A stretch of DNA of 64,000 nucleotides from Gonocerus acuteangulatus (Eukaryota; Arthropoda; Insecta; Hemiptera; Coreidae), in assembly GCA_946811695.1 (NCBI GenBank), contig OX328126.1, forward strand, positions 83,154,467 to 83,218,466. Reading direction: 5' to 3'. The translations under genes were made by a program, and so were the position numbers. Shown piece by piece: positions 45,728 through 57,643 of the stretch (positions are counted from its first letter, which is position 1; every line of letters starts with the position of its first letter). The notes under the pieces are model-generated. The model was not told the origin of the DNA. It did no database searches and worked only from the letters and a program-made list of their open reading frames with translations.

Positions 45728-45770
45728 TTTTCTTTTATGGTGTATCGAAATCTGAGTCATTAGCACCATT
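45728..45770 (-). mobile_element. SINE-1 tail scrap
   Basis: tatggtgtatcgaaatctga followed by gtcattagcacc is the complement of the SINE-1 3' end. Confidence 0.5.
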
Positions 45771-45908
45771 TTTTCCTTATGAGATTATATAATACTTAGA
45801 TTTAGCTAGCAACAATATTTTACACCGCAATTAAAGTGATTTGCTCTTCTTATAAACATAATATTTATATTATAATCTAAACATAATACATTAATTTGTC
45901 TGACAAAA

Positions 45909-46522
45909 AAAAAGTCCGACCCGCAGGAACTGCTTCATCTTAGCGCGGTTCCGTTCTTATCTCAAGTGCGATTAGTGAAGGAATATAGCAGCTATCGGTA
46001 GGTATTAGCACCATTTTTCCCCCTTAATATCTTCAAAACAGTTAAGAAATCGTGGGAAGTACGATTTAACCATTCAAAAGCTTACTAAATTCTCTAAAAA
46101 AAAAGATTCTGAAGCAAATTTCGATGGGGCAATGTCAGTCGGAGAAGTAAGTGGTTAAAACTACGAAAGTGTTAGTTTTGTTATTTTAAACGGGTTTTTG
46201 TCACTGTTTACCTCACTTTTGTTTTTTAAGTTTATTTAACGGTGGAATGAGTATTTCATTAAAGCAGAGAAAATAAGAATCATATTGGTAATAGAGTTTT
46301 CCTAGAGTGAGCGTCGCGATGACGGGAGAGTCCCATCCGTTTAGAAAACTGTCAGTTTCCATATGTGGCTCTTTAAGCTTCCTTCTCTTTGAGATTTTAT
46401 TTTATATTTTCAACGACAGATCAAAACCTACCGATAGCTGCTACTATTCCTTTACTAATCGCAGTTCGGATAAGAACGGAACCGCGCTAAGATGATGCAG
46501 TTCCTGCGAGTCGGACTTTTTT
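45909..46522. mobile_element. HINE-A derivative with a 3' end at both sides
   Basis: The left side is the 3' signature reversed (aaagtccgacccgcaggaac, then tgcttcatcttagcgcgg). The right side is the same signature forward (ccgcgctaagatgatgcag, cctgcgagtcggactttt). The inverted match extends ~85 bp inward (atagcagctatcggtag and its complement). One HINE-A module (46020-46160) is in the middle. No 5' end is present. Confidence 0.8.
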
Positions 46523-47038
46523 TGTTTTTAGGCCAATCTATAATTCCTTTGGGTTAATATGTTTTTTAAATTGAAGCTTTAAAGCCTCAACAGGAATATT
46601 TGTGTAATCACCCTTCACAGTTAATTTATTAGAATCATGAGTGACCTTTTTTGTGTTACAACTAACAATCTTTGAAAACGAAGTTTGACTATCCTTGTTA
46701 TTGTTATTTTCCTTCTGTTTGGCCGAGATTTTCTCTTCATGATCTAATTCTCCTTGAATTTTTTGACTAGATCAAGAACCTAATTTAAGCACTCTTAAAT
46801 CCCTTAATTTAATTGAGGAAGTTTATCAAGCTTGATATAATCATTTTTGGGTTAATACGGGTGGTCTATACCGAGTCCTTTGTTTGTAAACACAAAGAGC
46901 CTTCTGAGTAACGGTAAAGGGCAGTAAAAGTATATGACTTTACCTGGAAGCAGACCCTGCATACAGAGAATTACAATACAAGACCTCATTCTTACTTTCA
47001 CCAGCTCCCGTGTAACACCTTAGATCTGTTTATATTGT
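46523..47038. other. No gene seen
   Basis: AT-rich DNA between two HINE elements, without a recognised repeat. Confidence 0.5.
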
Positions 47039-47174
47039 TAGCGCGGTTCCTCCCTCCCTTCATAGGGAGGAACCCCGCTTATAAAATTGATCTCATGAAA
47101 CAATCCGGAAGTGCCGACTAGAAAATTTCGCGTTTCAGAACCCCTAGAGACCGAAAATAACAGTGGTTCAAATT

Positions 47175-47213
<39 letters not shown>

Positions 47214-48423
47214 CTGTTATTTGAAAGGTCAAGTTCGTTAACCAGCAAAATCCGCCCACTGGAAGATGGCGGTTGGGGCGAAATTCGCGCAAATAAAATC
47301 GCAACGCTTACATTTTTGTAGGCTTCTTGGCCTAGGAAAACGAATGAAACCGTTTTTAAGGCGATAGCTTTAACCGTTTTCGAGAAAATTGGGAACATAG
47401 TTGCTGAATAACGTTTTTGGTTTTGGTACATAAAATCATGGGATTCAGTTGAAACATTTTTTGCATGTTCAAATTTTATCAAAACTAATATCTTAAACTT
47501 TTGGTTACGTTTGGAGTTAAGGAAGGGTTAGAATAAAATATTTTATGAACAGACATGAAAAGTTTTGGGAACTTCGTGTATTTTCATTAATATCTCGAAC
47601 ACGGTTGGGAAATTTTCATAAGTGGATAGGAACTATTTGAAAGCTTTCTAAATTCTCTACAGAAAAGATTCTGAAACAAGTTTTGATTAGGTGATATCAG
47701 TCGAAGAAATAAGTGCTTAAAACTTCAAATACGTCTGTTTAGTTCTTATGAACGGGTGTTTGTCGTTCTTTTTGTAATTTTTGTCTCTTTCCCTTAGTTT
47801 TTTATTGATTTTTATTTTTGTAATTTCTTATGTTAAGAAAATGTATTTGTGTGTAAAACAGGATAGGTAAAATGAGACCAATTTTCTATTGCTAGAAATA
47901 AGGAAAAGATTTGGGAACTTCGTATAATTTCTTAATATCTCGAAAACGGTTGAAAATATTGGGAAGCGAAAGGTTGCCATTCGAAAGCTTACTAAATGCT
48001 CTACAAAAAATGTTCTGACAAAAGTTTTAATTAGGCGATGTCAATCGGAGAAATAAGTGCTTAAACCTATTATTCCTTGTTATTTCTTAATTGCTTATAG
48101 TTGGATAATGTATTTTACAATAAAACTAGGTAAGTAAAATAACAAAACAATTTATTGTTAGAAATATAGATTTCCTAGATTCCAAGACCTTGTAACTAGC
48201 GGGACACTTTCAAGTGTTGACCGACCCTTCCAGGTAAGATCGTAAATCAAGACCTTTCAAGACTGGTGGAACCAAAATAATAACTGCTTCTATTTTAATC
48301 TTAAGGCGATTCGCCAAAGTTGCGAAGCCTTATCAATAAATAAATATTTTAATCTTTCCAAATTAGACTAGGGATAAGAAAGGAACCGCGCTAAGATGAT
48401 GCAGTTCCTGCGAGTCGGACTTT
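47039..48423 (+). mobile_element. HINE-A copy 4, complete (1,385 bp)
   Basis: The 5' end is TAGCGCGGTTCC plus palindrome. A short TA tract (47177-47210) and two modules follow (about 47575 and 47930). The 3' end is the sub-terminal repeat ggaaccgcgctaa, the hairpin gcagttcctgc and gagtcggacttt. Both ends are present and no protein is encoded. The terminal repeat is asymmetric: outermost at the 5' side, ~35 bp inside at the 3' side, as in Helentron-associated elements. Confidence 0.8.
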
Positions 48424-49238
48424 TTCAAGAAAAAGTGAGTTTTTTTTCATACTTATGTAGTCCATCTATGGTACCTTTAATAGAGAAAAAATTATAAAAA
48501 TAAAAAAAAAAAATATTATGGCATATTAATTGATTAGTACCCTAGGGTTGCAAATAATGTTTGAGCACACACCATCTTTGAACCGTCTCAGAGACTAAAT
48601 GGACGGACACAAAATTAAAATTTCTTAATTAATATAATATATGATTACTATAGAACCTTCTATACATGGTTTGGTATTTCTTAAAAAATGTTGGTTTTTC
48701 GATTTTTTGCACCATGATGGCTGGATTTGGACCACTGTGCGCCGCACAGCAACGAAGTAGTGGATTATGGACTAGTAGATTATGAACAAAAATCATTAAC
48801 CTCTAGTTATTTTAAAATAAACATTTTTATTAATTGAAATCAACTCAAAACAAGGTACCAATAGTATGATAATGCTTACTATACGGCTATAATAATATTA
48901 ATTGTAATATTAATAGAAATAATATAGCAGGTAATTATATTATTAATAACAATATTATAAAATATATTATAACTGCAAAATATAATGCAGTAATAGTTTA
49001 GTAGTAAATTATACTTATGGTAATATTGCCATAGAATAATCATATTTTACCATTTTCTATGAAATTATTAAATAATCGTTAATAATATATGAACTACTAT
49101 ATAAATAATAATTATTTTTGAATCGTTTTTGGATTCTAGAGAAATGTGAACTTATATCGAAACCAATATCTATTTGATTATTAATGTAATCCTTTTTTAT
49201 ACATTCATTAATGTCTGGAATGATTTCGTATTGCCTTT
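48424..49238. other. No gene seen
   Basis: Very AT-rich DNA (aataatatta-type runs at 48880-49080). A phrase at 48715-48770 (caccatgatggctggatttg) is the complement of 40970-41000. Confidence 0.5.
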
Positions 49239-49408
49239 TAGCGCAGTTCCTCCCTCCCTTCATAGGGAGGAACGCCGCTTATAAGGTTGATCTCATGAAA
49301 CAATCCGGAAGTGCCGACTAAAAAATTTTGCGTTTCAGAACCCCTAAAGACCGAAAATAACGGTGGTTCAAATTTGTATATATTTATATATGTATATATT
49401 TATTTATT

Positions 49409-49453
<45 letters not shown>

Positions 49454-50673
49454 TTGTCTCTTCGCGCTTCTGGCAGCTCAAAAATGTTCTGATTTTGATG
49501 AAATTTAGTACAAAAATCTGTCTTTTAATTTGAAAGGTCAAGTTCGTTAACCAGCAGAATCCGCCTTGTGGAAGATGGTGTTTGGGGCGAAATTCGCGCA
49601 AAAAAAATCGTAAAGCTTACGTTTTTGAGTTCATATGCTTGCAGGTACTTCTTTTATAGGTTTCGTAACATAGGAAAACGAATGAAACCATTTTCAAGGC
49701 GATATCTGTAACCGTTTCCGAGAAAGGTGGAATCAATGTTTTTATAAGTCATTATTTTTTTGTGTTTACTTAAAATCGCGGGATTCAATTGAATTTTTTT
49801 CTACATCTTGGAAATTAATCCTAACTAATATGTTTAAATTTTGGATGTATTTGGAGTTAAGGAAGTAAGCGAAAAAAATATTTTATTAATAAACATGAAA
49901 AGTTTTCAAATCTTCATGCATTTTTCGTAAATAACTCGCTAACGGTTGGGAAATCGTGGTAAGTGGAAGGTGACCATTCGAATGCTTACTAAATTCTCTA
50001 CAAAAAAGGTTCTGAAGCAATATTCGATGGGGCAACGTCAATCAGAGATATAAGTGCTTAAAACTTAAAAAGTGTTTGTTTTGAACGGGTTTTTCTCTTT
50101 GTTTATCTCAATTTTTAATTGATTGTCTTCTATTATGATTGCATTTATCAGTAAAATTCGCCTTTTAGTCAAATAAGCCAAGAAACTATAAAAAATATTG
50201 GTAATACGTTTGGAATGGCAGTTGAAATCAAGATGGCTGTGGCTAACCATGATGGCGTATAGATAGGTTTGTTTGAATTCTCCTATCTATATAACATTCC
50301 TCCTGCTACAACTGAAGTTATCATTAGTTCTTATTTTATAGAAAGATTTAACCCACGAGAAAATGAACTTTTATTTGCCATGAAGCAAATATTTACAGTT
50401 GATTATTACAGTGAAACGAATTTGCTGGTAACACAAGGAACTTAAAATAACAACGAATTTTCGGTTGTTTGGAATAGAGAATTCTCAGCAGTAGTCGAAG
50501 AGTGAGTACGTTTTCAGTATATAATTGTATTGACTTATACAGATTAAGAATTATCCGCTTCTGTGTAAGTTGGCTACTGTCAGTTTCCTGTGATTTGTGA
50601 TACTAATCTATTCCATTTCTTTGAGATGTACGTAACCGCGCTAAGATGACGCAGTTCCTGCGAGTCGGACTTT
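49239..50673 (+). mobile_element. HINE-A copy 5, complete (1,435 bp)
   Basis: The 5' end is tagcgcagttcctccctcc (one base changed). The TA/TATT tract is at 49377-49451 and the module at about 49905. The segment 50230-50640 is present inverted in copy 6 and at 16620-17190. The 3' end is ccgcgctaagatgacgcag, then cctgcgagtcggacttt. Confidence 0.8.
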
Positions 50674-51357
50674 TAATTGCTTATAGTTGGATAATATATT
50701 TCACAATAAAACAGATTAAGTAAAATAAGAAAAACAATTCATTATGAGAAATATAGCTTGCCAAGAGAAAGAGATTCGATGACATCTTTTGAATATTTTC
50801 AATTGCCTTTATGCTGTTGTTTTTTTTTTTATTTTATTTTTGAATTGATTTTATTTGTAGAAGTATTACATTAGTAAAAGAACACAAGAAAATGTGAAAA
50901 ATTTTGATATTTTCCAATTCATTCAAACGAATGAAATGAAGTATCTGTAGAAGAGGATTCTAGGGTCTTGCGGACCTAACCAGGTACTCATAAACCCCTT
51001 TGAACAAAGGCCGAAGGAAAATTTTCCAAACCTTTTCATTTCTATTAATAAAATATTTTATTCAAACCCATCCTTAACACCAAACGTAAGCAAAATTTCA
51101 ACATATTAGTTTTGATGAAAGTAAAACACGCAGAAAATGTTTCAACTGAATCCCATGATTCTAAGTACCCAAACAAAAAACGGTATTCAACAACTATTTT
51201 TACAATTTTCTCAAAAACGGTTATCTCGATAACGGTTGAGAACTCGTGGTAAGTGGAAGGTGACCAATCAAATGCTTACTAAATTCTCTACAAAAAAGGT
51301 TCTGAAGCAATATTCGATGGGGCAACGTCAATCAGAGATATAAGCTCTTAAAACTTA
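50674..51357. repeat. HINE-A internal fragments with an inversion junction
   Basis: 50674-50760 matches inner HINE-A sequence (attgcttatagttggataat). 51030-51215 is the same family reversed. At about 51217-51225 orientation flips back to forward (aaacggttatctcgataacg). It is the spacer between two tail-to-tail HINE-A copies. Confidence 0.6.
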
Positions 51358-53431
51358 AAAGTCCGACTCGCAGGAACTGCGTCATCTTAGCGCGGTTACG
51401 TACATCTCGAAGAAATGGAATAGATTAGCATTAAAAATCACAGGAAACTGACAGTAGCCAAATTACACAGAAGCGGATAATTCTTAATCTGTATAAGTCA
51501 ATACAATTATGTACTGAAAACGTACTTACTCTTCGACTACTGCTGAGAAGGCTCTATTCTAAACAACCAAATATTTGTTGTTATTTTAAGTATCTTGTTT
51601 TACTAGAAAATTCGTTTTACTGTTATAATCAACAGTAAATATGTGCTTCATGGCGAATAAAACTCCATTCTGACGTGGGTCAAATCTTTCTATAAAATAA
51701 GAAATAACGATAACTAGAGTTAGAGGCTATGAGGAAGGTTATATAGACTGGAGAATTCAAAACAAACTACGTCATCATGATTAGCCACTGCCATCATGAT
51801 TACCACAGCCACTCCAAACTTACCAACACCTTTCATCGTTTCTAAGCTTATTTTATTACAATACTAATTTTACTGATAAATGCAATTTAAAACAACAAAC
51901 AACCAATTAAAAAGTGAGCAAAGAGGAAAACCCTTTCAAAACTACAAAACAAACACTTTTTACGTTTTAAGCGCTATTATCTCTGATTGACGTTGCCCCA
52001 TCGAATATTGCTTGAGGACCTTTTTTGTAGAGAATTTAGTAAGCATTCGAATGGTCACCTTCCACTTACCACGATTTCCCAACCGTAATCGAGATATTTA
52101 CGAAAAATGTATGAAGATCTGAAAACTTTTCAAGGATGAAAAAATGGTCGAAAATTCCCACAAGTGCTTTATTGGCAAAACGTTTTCAGGGACTAAGCCC
52201 CATTTTCAATGCCCATGCATTGGCTCTTATTCAGCCGAGCCTTGCTCCTAGACTCAGAAAACTTTTCATGTCTATTAATAAAATAATTTTTTCGCATACT
52301 TCCTTAAATCCAAATATAACCAAAATGTAAACATCTTAGTAGGGATTAATTTCCAAGTTGTAGAAAATATTTCAATTGAATCCCGCGATTCTAAGTACTC
52401 ACAAAAATATAATGACTTACAAAAACATTGATTCCACTTTTCTCAGAAACGGTTACAGATATTGCCTTAAAAATGGTTTCATTTGTTTTCTTATATTAAG
52501 AAACCTATAAAACAAGTGCCTGCAAGCATATAAACTCAAAAACGTAAGCGTTACGATTTTTTTTGCGCGAATTTCGCCCCAAACACTATCTTCTAGAGGG
52601 CGGATTCTGCTGGTTAACGAACTTGACCTTTCAAATTAGACGACAGATTTTTGTACTAAATTTCGTTAAAATCGGACCATTTTTGAGCTTGCTAGAACGC
52701 GGACAGACAAGCATATATGTAAATATATACATATATTGTGACGTGGCGCCCTGCGGGGAGTTAGAACCTGCTTTCTCTACCTCTTTGGACTGATAACATT
52801 TTATGTTTTATATTTTATTCGGAATTCGCACCACTTGTAAATGTTTACTATCCACAAAAGATAGTCAATTTTCTTCTCCATTTTGGATGTAATAGTTTTT
52901 GTATACAATTTAAGATTTTTATTCTTCTGTTTTTTTCCCGTGGTCGGTAGGCCTTGGGGGAGTGGAGGCGTCGGTTCTAGGGGGAGTCTGTGAGAAAATG
53001 GCGTAGAAGCAGGTGCTAAAAAAAAAAAGTTTTTCTTTGCAAGTATGAGGTTTCCAGCTTTTTAAGGAGGGACTGAGGCGTCCTTTTTGTTAACAATGAA
53101 AATGAAGATCCAGTAGCACGAAGAGGCGGCATTTGTCTTCTCCGTTTATCGTTTTGGCCGAACATGTGATTGGAACTCCATGTGGTAGGCTTTTAGAGCA
53201 TATTGTGGGACATATGAGTGAGTAACCCATACATTTTATCTTCTGCTGGACACCAGTCTCCACGTTTCATTTATCTCCAGGCCTCATTTAAAATTTTTTT
53301 TTTTTGCCGTTCAAGTACTGCCATGAGTGCAAGTAACTATATTGTGCTTAGTTTAAAAATTTGGGAAAAGTTAAGTTTACTATCGCTAAATAAGTTATTG
53401 GCAATGCCAGATTACCAAAATTTTGTGTTGT

Positions 53432-53562
53432 TAGCACTTTCCTCCGAAGGAAAGTAGCTATTGAGGTTGGACTCATGACGGAATTTTTGAAAAATTTCTT
53501 CAAATCATTATCGATCCTACCTAGTAGACACCGAAAATGACCCCCGTTAAAATTTATATATA

Positions 53563-53628
<66 letters not shown>

Positions 53629-54695
53629 TATATATATATGTGTCTGTTAACACGATAGCGGCCAGAGTTTTTGTTTTTTCGTCACGAAACTTGGTATATA
53701 GCATTCAATTAGCAAACGATTGAACGAGTTCGTTAACCACCAAAGTTGGTCCACCGGAAGGGGGGGTTTACCCGAACCCAAAACACTAATTTGACTATGT
53801 CGGCCGTAATATTTGTTATATTTCAACGAAACTTGGTATTCGTAGTGGTAATATAGAGAGAAAAGTAAGATATAAAAATGAACTAAATCGGTTCATTAGA
53901 AGGGGGGGTTTACTCCGGACCCACAATACCAATTCGCCACTACCAGCCGTGATTTTTGGTATATTTCGATGAAACTCGGTATTCGTAGTGGTAATTCACA
54001 GGTAAATAACTGTTGTAAAATTAACTAAATCGGTTCATTAGGAGGGGGGGTTTACTCCGGACCCACAATACCAATTCGCCACTACCAGCCGTGATTTTTG
54101 GTATATTTCGACGAAACTCGGTATTCGTTGTGGTAATCTACAGATAAATATGTGTTGTAAAAATAAACTAAATCGGTTCATTAGAAGGGGGGGGGGTTTA
54201 CTCTTGACCCAAATTCTTAATATACTCATACCGGTCGAAATTTCTGCTGTATTGTAACGAAACGCGGTATACGTCGTGGGTAACTCATGAGAAAGAAGTT
54301 ATGTAAAAATGAGCTGAATCGGTCAATCTGAAAGCGGGGGTTTAATTTGTAATATATTTCAATAGAAAAGCCCGTCAGACGTAGGTTCACAAAGCCGCCG
54401 CAAGGAGCGCTTTCTACCACTAGAGTGACTGTATCCTGTTCCTGCGTTAGATCAAAATACGATAATATGAGGTTTTTTGTATTTATTACGTAGTTTAATA
54501 GGTATCATGTGTAAACATAACTCTGGAAGCAAATTATTAATTGATCAGTTACTCATTACAAATTTAAAAGAGAACTATTCATGTTTTTATTTTATTTATG
54601 TAGGATATTTTAAGCAAATTGTTCTGGAAAGCAATCTACACTACCCAAATTCTGAGGAAAGTGCTTAGTTATGCAGCTCCTGCGTGACGGACTTT
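53432..54695 (+). mobile_element. HINE-B copy 2, complete (1,264 bp)
   Basis: It starts TAGCACTTTCC within a hairpin, has a TA tract at 53564-53638 and paragraphs repeating ccgacccacaatacc-like text. It ends gaaagtgcttagttatgcag, ctcctgcgtgacggacttt. The 3' LTR has the uninterrupted site gtgttgttgtaattt, showing clean insertion between two Ts without duplication. Confidence 0.9.
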
Positions 54696-54900
54696 TGTAA
54701 TTTGATATTGGTGGCTATGCCAGGTTTTGGAATTGTACATGTATTTGCAATTCAATAATTCTTCACTATGTGTTTACTATGCCAATTTATTGGATAGTTA
54801 TGGACTTCAGTTTTATCGTCATGGCCTGGCCAGACTATGGAATTTTATGAGTTTTTGAGAATTGTCTTTTCCCAAATTAAATATATTTGATATATATGTG

Positions 54901-55043
54901 TTTATGCCTCTATCGAAAGTCTATTTTTGGCTTCTTCCCAGATTACTGATTGTATCTGGTGTATGTTCATGATTTTATTCAAAGTCTATATTTTTGCTTC
55001 TTCCCAGTTTAATAATTATACCTGGTGTATGTGTATCTATCTA

Positions 55044-55126
<83 letters not shown>

Positions 55127-55249
55127 GCTTTTATCGAGAGTCCAATTTTTGGCTTCTTCCCAGATTACTGATTGTATCTGGTGTATGTTCATGATTTTAT
55201 TCAAAGTCTATATTTTTGCTTCTTCCCAGTTTGATAATTATATCTGGTG

Positions 55250-55292
<43 letters not shown>

Positions 55293-55320
55293 GCTTTTAT
55301 TAAGAGTCTAATTTTGTTCT
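54901..55320 (+). repeat. Tandem repeat in the 5' LTR
   Basis: Three units of about 220, 166 and fewer bases share gcttcttcccagattactga and tatctggtgtatgt, separated by TA tracts (55033-55122, 55255-55288). Confidence 0.85.
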
Positions 55321-55870
55321 TCATAGATTACTGATAGTATCTGGTGTATATGCATATATGTTTATCTATCGATATCTTTTACTATATTATTCAATATTTG
55401 AATAATATTAATCCTTCTTGATATTTCTATGTATTAATGATATTTAAAATATATATATACAAGCTGACCCTTTATTGGGAATTTATTTTATTTTTTTTGG
55501 TATTCATAGATATTGATTGTGTTTGGGTATATGGGTGTTTACATTTTTATTGGGAACTATTTGTGGTATTTCAAGATATTTACTATATTTAAGGTATATA
55601 TATATATATAGGTATATGTATTTGTTGTTTTTTTTTGGGAACCTTTTTTACTTATCTGAATATAGTTACGAGCTCTGAGTATCTTGTTGTGTTCTCTTTT
55701 TTTTTTTTATTTGGATCACCTGGGTTTCATACCTCATTGAACCTGGCTATCCGTTGGTCTATCCGGATAAATTGTACCACCCCAGGTGTTGGTAAGTGAG
55801 TCTCGCTTTAAACTGTTTTTCCTTTTGTTTTAATATTCTTTCAAATTAAATTTATTTCGGTACAATTTAA

Positions 55871-55888
55871 TGGCGCCCGAACATTGGA
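55871..55888 (+). promoter_or_regulatory. Primer binding site
   Basis: tggcgcccgaacattgga lies six bases after the 5' LTR. Its first 13 bases are those of lysine-tRNA-type primer sites, so tRNA-Lys is the likely primer for minus-strand synthesis. Confidence 0.8.
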
Positions 55889-56044
55889 CTTTTGGTTCCA
55901 CTTTTATTTGGTAATTTAGCTTCTTATGTTACATAGATTTTTATATTCGCTCTTCTTTGTCTAATATCTGTCTTACCCTAGTAGTGGTTAGTTCCTATTT
56001 TTATTCTATATTTATTTAGTCTCGTTTCTTGTATAATTGTCATC

Positions 56045-57004
56045 ATGTCTTCATTTGAGAAGTTGTCTACCGCGCAAAAACATAAACTTTTACTTTCTCG
56101 TAGGGGAACAGTGTTTGCCTTGGTCAGCGAGATTTATCAGGCGTCAAGAACATTGACAGCTGAAACTGCTTCTAAGTTTAGAACTAAATTTGATAGGTTG
56201 GTTAAGTCGGAAGCGGAATGGGCAGAAATCCGTGCAGCAATTGAGCTCTTTAATGTCTCATTAGACGATAATGAAAGTGGGAATTTCGCCATCTCGGTCT
56301 CAGCGGAGGAAAGGTCTTTCTCTGATGCAGTAGATCAAGCAAAAGAGAATTATCTTGCCTTTGCGCAGACAGCAACTGTTCAACCTTTGAATAAAGGAGA
56401 AATTACTCATGTTACTCCGCTCAGTGATAACCTCCTCCCTCGTATCTCTATTCCCACATTCTCAGGGGAAACTGAGAAATTTGTGGAATTTCTGTCATTG
56501 TTCGAATCTGTCGTTGATAACAACAAAAATATCTCCGATATTGCAAAATTTCAATATTTAAGATCTTCATTATCTGGCGATGCACTTTCGGTCATCGCTG
56601 GAATTGATTTACTTCCCCAAAATTATGTCATTGCTTTGGAAGCCTTGAAGAATAGATATCAAAATAAGAGACGCTTGGCTAGTATATATTTCCGTAAGGT
56701 CAAGGAGTTTTCTCCTCTATCGAATGGCTCACATAAGGAACTTCAGCGGTTTTTAACCACCCATACTAATAGCTTTTGTGCTTTGGAAAAAGTTGGTATT
56801 CCTGATATTAAGGACTTCATGAAATTGCAATTGGCTTTGACGAACCTAGATCCTGGTAGTCGCCGTGCATTTGAAGATAAATATTCATCTACTTCTTCTC
56901 CGTCATACGATGATTTAATTAAATTTATAACCAGTCGCAGTCGGACAGCAGAGTTGATGTCTGAAGAAGTTCGACCCGCCAAGAAGTCTGACAGTTCAGC
57001 TGGC
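56045..57004 (+). pseudogene. gag, DUF1759-type, interrupted
   Basis: The start MSSFEKLSTAQKHKLLL opens a helical N-terminal region. Residues ~130-215 read LPRISIPTFSGETEKFVEFL, SDIAKFQYLRSSLSGDAL and ALEALKNRYQNKRRL, the DUF1759 pattern characteristic of BEL/Pao gag proteins. Gag would form the particle. The SINE at 57018 cuts the frame after residue ~320. The downstream part resumes at 57241 and meets a stop near 57397, before the zinc knuckles. Confidence 0.85.
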
Positions 57005-57017
57005 AATAAGAAGAAGA

Positions 57018-57182
57018 GGGGTCTCCCGTGGTCTAGTGGCTAGCGCGCTGGCTTCATAAGCGGGAGATGGTGGGTTCGATCCCCACCGGCGACAGGAATT
57101 TTCTCATCTCAGGGCTCGCTGAGAAAATTCCTGGTTGCACCCTGGAGGCCCGGCGCTAATGGCCAAGATTTGTCGATGCGCC

Positions 57183-57227
<45 letters not shown>
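57018..57227 (+). mobile_element. SINE-1 complete copy with poly(A) and 13-bp duplication
   Basis: The tRNA-like head has a gtggtctagtggctagcgcg A box, an anticodon-loop-like cttcataa (CAT, Met-type) and a ggttcgatccc B box (57073-57083). The body caggaattttctcatctcag and tail ggcgctaatggccaag follow, then a ~40-base A run. Flanking 13-bp copies of aataagaagaaga lie at 57005-57017 and 57228-57240. The head suggests an internal Pol III promoter. Confidence 0.95.
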
Positions 57228-57231
<4 letters not shown>

Positions 57232-57240
57232 AGAAGAAGA

Positions 57241-57530
57241 TTACCTCTCCGACTTACCAACTATATTCAGCAGAGGACAACTCATCCCCTCCATCGGATG
57301 AATGTTCGGAGGAAAATAAAAGCCTGAAAGTATCTGATGACTCGCCTGTTTTGGCTTGTCCTGTTGCACCACCGGTTCGAAGAAAAGCTCCACTGTAATG
57401 CTGGAATTGTAAAGGACCTCATTTATATCACAAATGTACTTTGCCCCGATCACAATTTTGTTTTAAGTGTGGACATTCTGGAGTGACAGTAGTTAACTGT
57501 CCTAAGTGTAATCCGGGAAACGGATCGTGA
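57241..57530 (+). pseudogene. gag C-terminal part with zinc knuckles
   Basis: After a stop near 57397 the sequence encodes CWNCKGPHLYHKC and FCFKCGHSGVTVVNCPKC, two Cys/His knuckles that would bind the genomic RNA. The first is one residue shorter than the classic CX2CX4HX4C. Confidence 0.75.
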
Positions 57531-57643
57531 GCCCAGTGAAGAGGGTCGCTCTGGTCTCTAAGGATAATAAAGGTCCTCAACCTCCTGATAAGCCTATTCG
57601 AAATTTTCAGAGGTCTTTGTAACATGTTGTTGGTTCTTCTGAA

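Larger units (their letters stand above)
52737..55864 (+). repeat. 5' LTR, enlarged by insertion and tandem repeats
   Basis: 52737-53431 and 54696-54880 match the 3' LTR nearly base for base. A HINE-B (53432-54695) interrupts it. 54885-55790 is ~900 bp absent from the 3' LTR, consisting of tandem units that start tttatgcytytat (54901, 55121, 55287) and TA tracts. 55790-55864 again matches the 3' LTR end. Confidence 0.9.

Noticed and set aside
57018..57083. Possible tRNA-Met gene
   Set aside because: The tRNA-like head continues into a SINE body with poly(A) tail and target duplications, and it interrupts gag.
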